A stretch of DNA of 64,000 nt from Antedon mediterranea (taxonomy: Eukaryota; Echinodermata; Crinoidea; Comatulida; Antedonidae): NCBI RefSeq assembly GCF_964355755.1, contig NC_092679.1:18838932-18902931 (forward strand). Reading direction: 5' to 3'. Shown in pieces: positions 12,612 through 22,802 of the stretch. The notes under the pieces were generated by a model. That model searched no databases and was not told where the DNA came from. It saw only the letters and a program-made list of their open reading frames with translations. Both the position numbers and the translations under genes were made by a program. How positions within the stretch are numbered: the first letter of the stretch is position 1; every line of letters begins with the position of its first letter.

Positions 12612-13403
12612 GACGCACCAATCGTATTATAATCTTAATTTAAAAGTATGAAATAGGACTATTATGTATAGTTACATATGAGTATCATAATGTACGGTTC
12701 ATATTATAATTTTAAAAATATAAATTCAGAAAGGCGTTTACTGAAATGTAACCACTTATATTAGATCGATTGGGAATAAATGTTATTTTTCCGAAATATC
12801 CTTCTGAGTATTGTTTTATAAAGCAAGTTTATACATCAATTTAAGTAATACCGACATTTGTTGTAGATTGATCAATTACTTATTTATAGCCTTATGCTTG
12901 TTAAACATTAAAACAGTGATGCATAATGATCAGAATTACGATTATAAAGACTTCAGACGAGAAGGCGACTGATTGAGGAAGCTTTCGGATTGCGACGACC
13001 TTATGACAATGTTGTCGTTCCTAATCGCCTGGTCCATTTCTTGGTTCACACTAGGATAGAATGTAACGCAAAAAATGTAAGAGCGACAGAAGTCATTAGA
13101 CCAATCAGATATCGGTATTAGGGTAATGCGTTTAAGAGCTTCGGCTCATTGCATATCCGTTTTATATCAAATACGTTTTCCGTTCATCATGATTTAGATT
13201 AAACTTATACAAATATTCTTTTAAAAGAAATGATATATGTATATTATATATATATTCTATTGATACAAATAAATGGTACGTATAGTACGGCGAATGATAA
13301 TCATGACGCGATGGATCATCCTGCTTGCGTTGCATCTTAAAACCAAAAAAAAAAACAGACGAGCGTTAACGATAATAAAAATAAGAGTTTCTGTTATTCC
13401 TTA

Positions 13404-13582
13404 AGCGTGGTTCTCACTAGCGACGCAACGCAAGGACGTAACGCAACGCAAGTGAATTGACCAATCACAAGCGATGGCTTATTCGCTTGTGATTGCTAAC
13501 TGTCTATAACTTCGCTTGTCATTGGTTAAAACGCTTGCGTTGCGTTTACGTCCTTGCGTTACGTTCTAGTGGGAACCAAGCT
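13404..13582. repeat. MITE family A, full-length copy 2
   Basis: A 179-bp element, the near-exact reverse complement of 7077-7255, again flanked by TTA (13401-13403 and 13583-13585). The equal length and shared flanks define the element ends. Confidence 0.85.
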
Positions 13583-14378
13583 TTACGGACCACAACGCGG
13601 AGCGGACGGGCCGTTTCCGCTCAAATACGGTACATATTCTACGTGGGACACGCACTACGCACGTTTCCGCTTACCATTACCACTCGTCTGTGTATATAAC
13701 CTTTAGCGAGGAGAACCAAGCTTTCGAACGCGCCAAAACAGTACGTGTACAAGTAATGCAATCAAGTGAGGAAGCGCCTCTGAATGTCATGCATGCGCAC
13801 AATAAGTAATCATAACGTTACATGAAGTCGTTCATTCGTAGTCGTCACAAATCGAAAGATGTCTAGTGTATATGACAATTATGATATTTGTTTTAAACCT
13901 CGCCTCGAAATTCCCACTTTATTCCCTTTTTATAATTTTCTAATACGCTATTGATACTGTAACTAGTAAACACAATAAGACAATATATCCCATTCTAAAC
14001 CTTTATTAACGAAGACACAATTTCAAATAATATATGAACAATACATGAAAGTATAGGCCTATACACACAATGAGCCTATACAGCTCAATGCATTATATGA
14101 AACCTTCGTCACTTACGATATTGAATTTAATTATAATTAAAAGATGTGCATTGCGCTCAACACTAACAATTTGATATTTGTCTCTATTACGCAATATCCA
14201 GTTCAAACATCATAATTTATATTTGTATTAAAATAGTAGTAGTATGAAGCTAAAATTAGAATTGGTAGGCCTATAATGTATGGTTTACGACAATGCATGG
14301 AGACGGAAGACAATTACAGTATTATTATAGAATAATATAAAATCGAAACCCTGAAAACTGAAAGAATTAAAGAGACAC

Positions 14379-14530
14379 TTAAGCCCGACAGTCTACACAC
14401 TATCAAACTAGTTTGACAAAAAAAATGTAATGTGCCCAAATATGGTAGTGATCTGATATCATCGTGTCATGATCATGGGCACATCACATTTTTGTGTCAC
14501 ATAAAGTTTGATTGTGTAGACATAGCTTTA
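14379..14530. repeat. Hairpin MITE family B, copy 3
   Basis: Complete inverted pair (GTCTACACACTATCAAACTA at the left, its complement near 14505-14525) around the ATGTGCCCAAATATGGTAGT block. Confidence 0.85.
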
Positions 14531-14954
14531 GCATAAAGGGCAATTTACATTAGGAAGATAACGATCTAGTGTAAATGGGCCTTAAAACCAAATAGAATAG
14601 ATGTAGTTTTCCATTGTGTCGATAATGAAGTAAGAATGTGTCTATAAACGAATAATGAATGAATTCTTCACCTGCTACGCACACAATAACCAACCAAAGA
14701 AGATGAGCAAACCCTAACAAATCTGAAATGTAATAAACAATTATTGGTTTATTCAATTTTTGATTGGATTTAAATTATTATATTAGTGTACCACCAGTAT
14801 TGGTTTATGATTATCGATTGTTTGCTGATGCGCCGCACGGAAACAAATCTAATAGCTGGTTTCGCAATACCGCTGTTCGATAAAACGGAATGTATTCCAC
14901 ATATTCACTTTGATTAATTGGATCAAAGCAAATATTTACCTGAAAAAAGTTATA

Positions 14955-15085
14955 TATCAGTCAATGGTTTTTGGTTCAATTTTAACCTTTTTATAAGTGA
15001 AATTTTTTTTGTTACCTAATTTTATTTTAGTCTTCATTTTTTATGTTTTTGGGGGGACAATACATTTTTTTTAAAGAATGTAAAT
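14955..15085 (-). repeat. Interspersed repeat family E, truncated copy
   Basis: CTTCATTTTTTATGTTTTTG followed by a G-run and ACAATACATT matches the end of family E at 50640-51015. Confidence 0.55.
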
Positions 15086-15138
15086 ATTGTTTTGAGATGA
15101 TGTAATCTAAAAAACAACAACAAATAATTTACCTTTAT

Positions 15139-18100
15139 CTAACATGGGGGGTGATCGATGTCTCTATGCTGGCATTTAGAATATTTACATTGCAACTGCG
15201 TACAGCCATTTAGTTCACAATCTTTGGGGTTATCATTTTCTTCACTGCACACTGTACCAATAAGAGGCTGACATATCTGATTTTCAACTTCCAATGACAG
15301 CGTTGGCTATAAGATAAAATATGATGATTTTGCTTTGAATAAAAAAGAGGGATGTGTCCAAATATGGTAGTGATATGCCCAAATATGGTAGTGACATGAC
15401 ATCATCATGTCTAAGGGCACATCACATTTTTTGTCACATAAAGTTTGATAGTTTTAAGCTACAGTTACACCTTCCGTTTTACAGCCGGAAGACGTCGACA
15501 ACGTTGAATTCTATTACGTAAAAAAACCGCCGCCGTCTCGACAGAATAAGCTATGAATATTCAAATTTAATAACCAAAATGACACCTGTTCATTATGAAC
15601 AAGATGTCTATAAAGTATAGGCATCAAGACTCTTTGCGTACCAATATTAATATTATGCAAATATCATTGTAGTCAATGAACAAAAGTGAAAATGCTTTAG
15701 ATTCAGTGACTATGACTGTGTTCGGACGTGAAATGAGCAGGTATCTTCTGTCTCCACTTCAATGAACTGGTGTATAGCTTCATACTGAATCTCAGTAGTG
15801 TTCTGAACCTCCGTCTTGCATCTCCCAGTACAATCCCCAGCTCTAAAGCATGACACTCTGTCTAAACTTACCTCAGGCTGTTCAGTGGTTGTAGTTGTTC
15901 CAGGCTGTCCAATGGTTACATTCACAACAGGCTGTTCAGTTGTTGTAGTTGATAAAGTCAATTCCACTACTGGGAGCTGGCCCTTTAGATTTAAACATGT
16001 AAAAATAGATAATACCATGTAAAATGAATAATAATAATTAAAGGATGAGGATAAGATGACAATACTTACAGATAGGGTAATAAACCGAGGAGGATTATGA
16101 GTGAATGCGAAGACCGATAAAGTATTGTGATATTAATTACTAATTGATTTATATCAATAATAGGACATAATAGTAGCAAGACCAACGATGACAATAATTA
16201 TAGATTAATTGTGGATTTCTGTCTAATGATGCTCGGCTACTAATCATAGGGTCCTGAGTTCAAGTCATGTCGTGTCAGGATTTTTCCTCATTTTTAATCC
16301 CAAGAAAAGACTTTGTTTATGTAGATAATATTGTGTATAATTGTGTTTGCCAAGTAGGATTGTGAATGAATTCGCTTATGGTTAACATTGACAATGCTGC
16401 GCCTAAATATATATAGTTTAAAAAAAACCAAAGTGATATATTGTACCTCATTATTTTCTGAAGTCTCTGATGTTCCAGGTATGTTTTCATACTCTATGTA
16501 ATCAGCCGCTTCTTCTGTAAATGACGTTTCTTCAATTTCTTCCAGAGCAAACTCATCGGCCTCAGCTGTTTCTCCTTCATCATTGGCCTCAACTGTTCCT
16601 TCATCATTGGCCTCAGCTGTTTCACCATCGACCTCAGCTGTTTCTGCTTCTCCACCATCGGCCTCAGCTGTTTCACCATTGACCTCAGCTGTTTCACCAT
16701 CGGTCTCAGCTGTTTCACCATCGGTCTCAGCTGTTTCACCATCGGCCTCAGCTGTTTCTTCTTCTTCGCCATTAAGTAATGCTTCCCAATCTTCCTCATT
16801 TCCTTCTTCTCCATCAGCATCAGCTGTTTCACCACCGACCTCAGCTGTTTCTTCTTCTTCGCCATCAAGTAATGCTTCCCAATCTTCCTCATTTGCTTCT
16901 TCTCCATCGACCTCAGCTGTTTCTGTGTCTTCAACATCGGCCTCAGCTGTTTCTTCTTCTTCGCCATCGGCCTCTGCTGTTTCACCATCGACCTCAACTG
17001 TTTCGGCTTCTTCGCCAACATCGATATTTGCTTCCCAGTCTTCTTCATTAGCTTCTTCTTCGCCATTGGCGGTATCGGCTGTTTCGCCATCGGCGGCTTC
17101 AGCTGTTTCGCCATTGGCTTCTGCTTCTTCTACATCGGCTTCAGTTGCTTCTGCTTCTTCTACATCGGCCTCAGCTGTTTCTGCTTCTTCACCATCGGCC
17201 ACGGCTATTTCTTCTTCTTCACCATCGGCCACGGCTATTTCTGCTTCTTCTCCATCGGCCTCATCTGTTTCTGCTTCTTCATCATCGGCCACGGCTATTT
17301 CTACTTCTTCTCCATCGGCCTCATCTGTTTCCGCTTCTTCACCATCGGCCACGGCTATTTCTACTTCTTCTCCATCAGCAAAATTTGCTTCCAAATCTTC
17401 CTCATTTGCTATTTCGTCACCAGCATCTTCAGTTGCTACTCCTTCTTCGTCAGCAACATTGGCTTCTTCGGCATTATTTTCTTCTCCGTCTTCTGCAGGA
17501 AGTGGGGCAGAAATCGCCTAAATTTTCATTAACGCAAAGAATAGAAAATGTTTATAGGATATAAAAGCAATAGTTGTAGAAGTCTTGTATTAAAAACTCA
17601 TATACCCGCGGTATTTTGTGTAAGTTTACAATCTCCGCTTACCTTATACCATGGAAATAAGTATTCTCAATGTATGTAATAAGCTGTGAAATACCTATCA
17701 ATTTAAAAGACATTTAGACGGGTTGTGTGTCTCAGATAAAAAGTACAACAGAATGGCGTTGTGACTTTGTGGTTATGATGCTTGGCTACCACTCCAAGGG
17801 CCCTGGGTTCACGTCCCGTCACATGTCAAGATTTTTTCTAAGGACAAAATTACTCCACTCCCTAAGACTTGTAATACGACTTTGTTTATGTAGTTTATGT
17901 AGAGCATCTTGTGTACATGTTTGTCTTGTGAACCTCTCAGGGTTCCTAATGATCAGCAATGGCTGAATGGATTACCCTCATTAAATATGGTTTAAAAAAC
18001 ACACAATCATTGCTTTAAGTGTCCAAGATAAATGTAAATCAAGGCAAATCATTACAGTATTTTGTCTATTTTATAAGATAATAAAATATATGTCTATTAC

Positions 18101-18151
18101 CTGTTGAAATAAGATCAAGACGCTAAGAATCAACACACCCCTCATCGTCAT
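15139..18151 (-). CDS. Secreted acidic-repeat protein with C-terminal six-cysteine module (new family, member 2)
   Basis: Exons on the minus strand: 18101-18151, 16447-17517, 15872-15982, 15139-15306; all junctions are phase 0, giving about 466 residues. Order: signal peptide starting MTMRGVLILSVLIL (51-nt exon, same size and phase as in the gene at 10479); about 357 residues dominated by imperfect repeats such as DGEEAETAEADGEE with almost no basic residues; a Thr-rich linker with two TTTTEQP-like blocks; a 55-residue end with C-x7-C-x9-C-x4-C-x4-C-x4-C plus a final Cys. NQIC, PLIG and QLQC match NQAC, PFLG and QLQC of the other gene. The frame at the third exon reads through its donor into an alternative Cys-containing tail ending at 15710. 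The acidic part could bind calcium or mineral, or act as a neutralising pro-region; this is speculation. I know no named homologue. Confidence 0.72.
15346..15463. repeat. Hairpin MITE family B, copy 4 (truncated)
   Basis: Lies in the last intron of the acidic-repeat gene. It has the doubled CCAAATATGGTAGTGATATG block and the right half, but lacks clean ends. Confidence 0.75.
16213..16350 (+). repeat. tRNA-derived SINE family 2, copy 1
   Basis: Aligns with 17743-17996 over the tRNA-like head (GATGCTCGGCTACTAATC, then GAGTTCAAGTC) and the following GACTTTGTTTATGTAG block. Intronic. Confidence 0.6.
17743..17996 (+). repeat. tRNA-derived SINE family 2, longest copy
   Basis: The head has A-box-like GGTTATGATGCTTGGC and B-box-like GGGTTCACGTCC; the tail contains GATCAGCAATGGCTGAATGG and ends near ATTAAATATGG. 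Pieces recur at 9934-9995 (reverse), 16213-16350 and about 47755-47800. Confidence 0.65.
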
Positions 18152-19734
18152 CTTGATGTGCTGACTTGCATCCCCTCATAAACAACTCAAATGACCAAAA
18201 CTCAAAATCATTTACCCATCTCAATACTACATCGATTTCCAATTCCCATAATATTTATTTTACCATACTACTTCTTTCATATTTAGAGATGGTTCGAAAT
18301 AATATCACTTGTGTGTTTATTTAAGCGATTTTCGAAAATCACGGCAAATCCATTTCAAGGATTTGTATTATATATACGATTCAAGGCAAATCAGCAACAC
18401 ACCCCTCATCTGTAAAACGTTACCAATTAGCCATTTAAACAACTTACTTTTGTTATGCTCAATATTTTATCTCTTTCTTTTTTTGACTTATTTTATTGTT
18501 TACTGTTTTATACAGTATTTCTTTTTATGTATTTTGCATATTTGTATTGTAGGGCCCCTCATGAGACAAGCTATTCCTTCTAGTATGGGCCCCCTAGTTA
18601 TTATTGTAAAATAACTGAATAAATGTGTATAAATGAATGAATCGTTACGAATGACCAATACTTAGAATAAAAGTCATATTAAAAGGACTCAATCGGAACA
18701 AAGTGTCCCTTAAAAAAAGAGAAAAAAAACTTCACCTTTTTGTGTTGCACGGGTCGGGAAAGGTTCGCCTTAATATGGGTGAACCCAAATATGTGCAATA
18801 AAACAGTAATATTGTAAGAAATACACACACACACACTAACAAATATAAATGAAATAGGTTTATTGACACTAATAATATATATGAAAAGTAATGTATGATT
18901 GCTAATATTTAACATGGTTTTTTTTTACAAAACACTATCACAATACAGAATCGTGTATAAGCTCATACAGGGCTTATACAGCTAAACAAAATCTGCTTTG
19001 GTTTGGACTTATTCCAAATGGTTGGTTTACAAGTGTCTGTACACTATATAACAAAAACAGTTTACCAAGTTTTCTAACATGTTATTTTTAACTTCTGATG
19101 AACTGATGAAACCATCTCATTTCCAACTTTAGATTACACTTCTCTTATTATTTAAAATCCATTTGTTTTATATATACATACAATAATCAAATACTGTATT
19201 TTCGTGTATAAAGCTCTGTCTACACTATCACACTTTAAGTGACAAAAAAATGTGATCTGCCCATATACAGACATTATGATGTCATATCACTACCAAATTT
19301 GGGCATGTCACTACCATATTTGGGTACATAACACTTTTTTGTCAGATAGTGTAGACAGAGCTACACAAATCATTAGTTCGACCTGAAACACTGAAATAAT
19401 ACATATGCTTAATTAACTACACAAAATATATACTACATTGAAAATTAGACACAAAAAAGTTGCGTAAAAAGTAAAATCAAGAACATTTTTTCAAACCAAC
19501 AATGATAATGTATAATATAGTAATATTTATACACAAAATTTATGTAAAATTTTTATCATAATTTATTTAATAAAAACATAACAAATGTATTAACTTTAAT
19601 CAATTTATTAACATTGGCAATTATTTTATTTTTGTAATAAATTAATTTTTAAAACACTTCTACTTTTCTCATAAAATTAATCTTAAAGATTATTTTCATT
19701 CTCTTATAATTTTAACAAAAAGTGTAACTGAAGT
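18152..19734. other. Intergenic region 5' of the acidic gene and 3' of SRP14
   Basis: No gene supported. 18300-18640 ends in GAATAAATG followed by short AATG-type repeats, as at the 3' end of a non-LTR retrotransposon. A family B MITE lies at 19211-19362. The rest is AT-rich. Confidence 0.55.
19211..19362. repeat. Hairpin MITE family B, copy 5
   Basis: Both ends intact (AAGCTCTGTCTACACTATCA and GTGTAGACAGAGCT). Lies 3' of SRP14. Confidence 0.88.
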
Positions 19735-22572
19735 TCATGTTGTTTTTGATGTTTTTCCTTTTTCTTTCTTTGTTTTATGTGCTTTCTTTAAATTATCCAT
19801 GTTTGCTTTTAATACACCTGCATATGCCTGCAATCAAGATAAATTTAAATGAATAGTTAATGAATTTGAAAACATGTGAGTGTTAAGCACGGTTCTCACT
19901 AGGACGCAACGACATATCGTAAGTGTTGCAAGATACAAGTGGGAACTGATGATGCAATAGTGCTGCAAACATCGCTACGAGAAATCAAATTAGTTTGATT
20001 TCATGCAACAATGAAAGGCAAAATCGAAACATAGTACAGAGTAGTCAAAGTCTACGGTAACTGATTGATACACAACCAAGGTTTGATTTCATGGGGGAAA
20101 CACAATCATTGGAAGGGCATTTTCTTACGTTGCGTAGGTGGCATCAATAGTGGGAACCGCATGTTAAGAAAAGAAAGAAATCGACAAGTTCTTGCCACAG
20201 TAGCGCCAAAATGGAGATCTATAATATGCCCTTGTTGTCACTAATCAAGGTTCCTACTAATGAACTACGGTTAGTAACAGTCTTGGCCTTCTTTCAGGTG
20301 AGACCTAATAGTTAAAGTAAAAGTACAAGACGATAAAGTGACCAATATGGCACAATCATATAGGACTAACCACAGGTACTTCAAAACAGCTTGTTATAAA
20401 ACGAAATAATTTTCGGTGGAAGGGTTTAAATAAAATCACAGCCACTGAATTAGATAATACCTAATCAATATATATAATCAATTACATAGACCAGTTGATG
20501 TACTTGCTAAAGACAAAAATAACTTTTAGTTTGCATACATTGCTTGCGTACTGCATTATTACAACAATAACCAGCTGTTCCGTTTCCTGATATTAATTAA
20601 TTTATTATTCTTATACAAAAAAAAGACTTGTTAAATTATTGATCGAAACTGATTCAAAACTATTGATTATTATCAGATGGTAAATATGGATTACACACGT
20701 AATTACCATAAATTAACCAATGGTATAATTGAAGTTGATAGGCTTATCTATCCATGCATTTAATGGTGTATTCTACATGTCAGTTTATAGGTGGTAGGCT
20801 TATCTGTCCAGGCTTTTAATTACAGTGTTCTCTAATCTGAATAACTGAATAGGCTAATAGTTAATATTAGGATTTTCTGCCACTTGAGGGCTGAAAAACT
20901 CTGTTTTGTTGTTAGGATCTAATCTTTTTGTAGAATATGTATGGATTATAAGCAGAGTAGTATGTGCAGAGCAAGAGTTGAGCATTTTTAAATCCTACTA
21001 TCCTAAATATACCATGAAAGAATACAGAGATATCTGTTACAACAGTAACATTTCCAAATTTCCAGTTAAGCTTAAGGACCAAGAATATAAAAGATACTAA
21101 CTAGCACAGAATGTTATTTCTAATCAGAGCATAGAGGGCAGCATAACTGGTTAAAAAATTGACAGTACTGTACTAACACAGTACTACTGTAACAAAGTGT
21201 CGCCTATCTTGTTGGAAAAACCTAATTTTAAAGGATTTAATAAGAGGGTAACTTACCAATTGAAATTTATTCATATCTTTAGCACTAACCTGAAAACAAA
21301 ACAGAAAACACTATACTTTTTAATTTCCAATGAACTTTAACCATTGATTACATGGTACTGTAGGTGACCAATTTAGAAGGTGGTTGTTGTTCTTCTTCCA
21401 TCATTTAGGAGCAAACTTCATAGTTGAAGGCTACTGCTCCACTGGCTATTTGTTGTTGCATACGGTGTGTGGGGCATACAAAGTTAAATAATAGATTTTT
21501 CCCAATAAATCTTACCTATTATACACAGGCTTTTTCTAAAAAAAAACACAATATAACAAATATATTTTGTCCGTTTTGTTGAGCTGCTTATGTGGAAAAT
21601 CTATCAAAATTTGATGAATTCAGACCAAGTTATCCCAAAAGTTTAAAGACAATCTGGTCCTGTTGCATTTCATTATATTCTCAATTTGGCAGCGTAATTA
21701 ATAATAATAATATCCCTTTTTCTTATCAATTGTAAATTTTGGCTGAACAGAAAATTAGAATTAAGAAGTAAGCAACCTACTTACCACTGTACTTAATTTC
21801 TTGTTTCTACACGTAGCTCTGACCAGACATTTATGTTCACCTGTTGATTCAGACACAGATTGCTTGTCCTTTGATGCTTTTGGTATAGGTTTGGTCCTAC
21901 CATTATCTGTAAAGTGTAAGGCAAAGAAAATGTTACTGTACTTAGTCTTATTATTATACCTGTGTGGTATGCACAGCAGGGATGCAGTACGTTTGTGCAT
22001 GGAGTAAAGAATAATCTTTATTCCATGGTTTGTGTCATGAATTTTTACAAACTATTACTTTATTTACTTACAAATTACAAAATTACTCTTTATTCAGTAA
22101 TAACAGTATTATTTATTTGATAATTGCGCTTTTTTTTTTATCACGCTTCGGAAATATTTAAAAAAATGTATTCTTAAATAGTATATAGTATCGTGTCTTA
22201 CAGTTTAACAGCAATTAGAGTTCAAGTGAGTCCATGGGATATCTACTACAGTAGTATATTCAAACAATACGACTATAGAAATGGGGCAATACGACTATAG
22301 AAATGGGGCGAAACGACTCAGCACAAAGTCTAGACGTGGTTAATTATCCTGTATACTCACATTGTTTTAGTGTCACGTAAACAGCAGCAGATGTTCTTGA
22401 TTTTTGAAACATTAACGTCAGTTCTGTCAGAAACTAAATAAACACAAACAATCATTATATATTTTTGTACATAATTGATAACTTCAAAATAACTAAATAT
22501 AATATATAGTTCTATTATTAGGAAAATAAAAACTGAGAAATAACTTACAGCTTCGTTCGCGAGAAGCACCAT
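19735..22572 (-). CDS. SRP14: Signal recognition particle 14 kDa protein
   Basis: Minus-strand exons: 22549-22572, 22361-22433, 21785-21906, 21257-21289, 19735-19827; 114 residues, close to the family's usual core length. Seen: start MVLLANEAFLTELT, then SRTSAAVYVTLKQYNGRTKPIP, KCLVRAT, KKLSTVVSAKDMNKFQ, LKANMDNLKK and a lysine-rich tail. These are the hallmark blocks of SRP14. Known role: with SRP9 it forms the Alu-domain heterodimer of the cytosolic signal recognition particle and mediates elongation arrest. The basic tail fits RNA binding; it lacks the alanine-rich extension known from primates. It shares a short divergent promoter with SAE1. A 1.4-kb intron carries a family A MITE. Confidence 0.93.
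19886..20163. repeat. MITE family A, long variant (SRP14 intron)
   Basis: AGCACGGTTCTCACTAGGAC at the left and AATAGTGGGAACCGCATG at the right, each flanked by TTA. At 278 bp it is longer than the 179-bp copies; its centre is different sequence. Confidence 0.65.
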
Positions 22573-22802
22573 CTTGAAAATATTACCTAATGACTAAATA
22601 TATAAAGCTTAATCTCATTGATGGATTGTGCTAGCCAAGACACGTTTCAGCCAATAGAATACAGCCTTCTTTCTGTCTTTTTGTCCCATGCGTGGTTATA
22701 GTTGAGTGGTTTTCATGCTTCGTTGATTTTGTTGTCTTTTCATTTTGTTTTGTTAGGCCTAGCCCTAGCGAGCTTGTGTTTTAGTTCTGAAATTTGGTTG
22801 CA
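22573..22802. promoter_or_regulatory. Divergent promoter region of SRP14 and SAE1
   Basis: The start codons of SRP14 (minus) and SAE1 (plus) lie 230 bases apart with nothing else between them, so both promoters and 5' UTRs must fit here. A CCAAT-type sequence (AGCCAATAGAA) is at about 22648. No clear TATA box. Confidence 0.6.

Larger units (their letters stand above)
12076..15138. other. Region between the two convergent six-cysteine genes
   Basis: No gene supported. Contains MITE families A and B, a family E fragment, and AT-rich sequence that includes the 3' UTRs of the two flanking genes. Confidence 0.6.

Noticed and set aside
16583-17521. Plus-strand frame of 312 residues rich in Ser and Ala
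   Set aside because: Antisense shadow of the acidic repeat exon; no splice signals or start context, and composition is dictated by the repeat.
20906-21100. Plus-strand frame of 64 residues inside the SRP14 intron
   Set aside because: No splice partner, no similarity I recognise, opposite strand to the host gene; at most a transposon relic.
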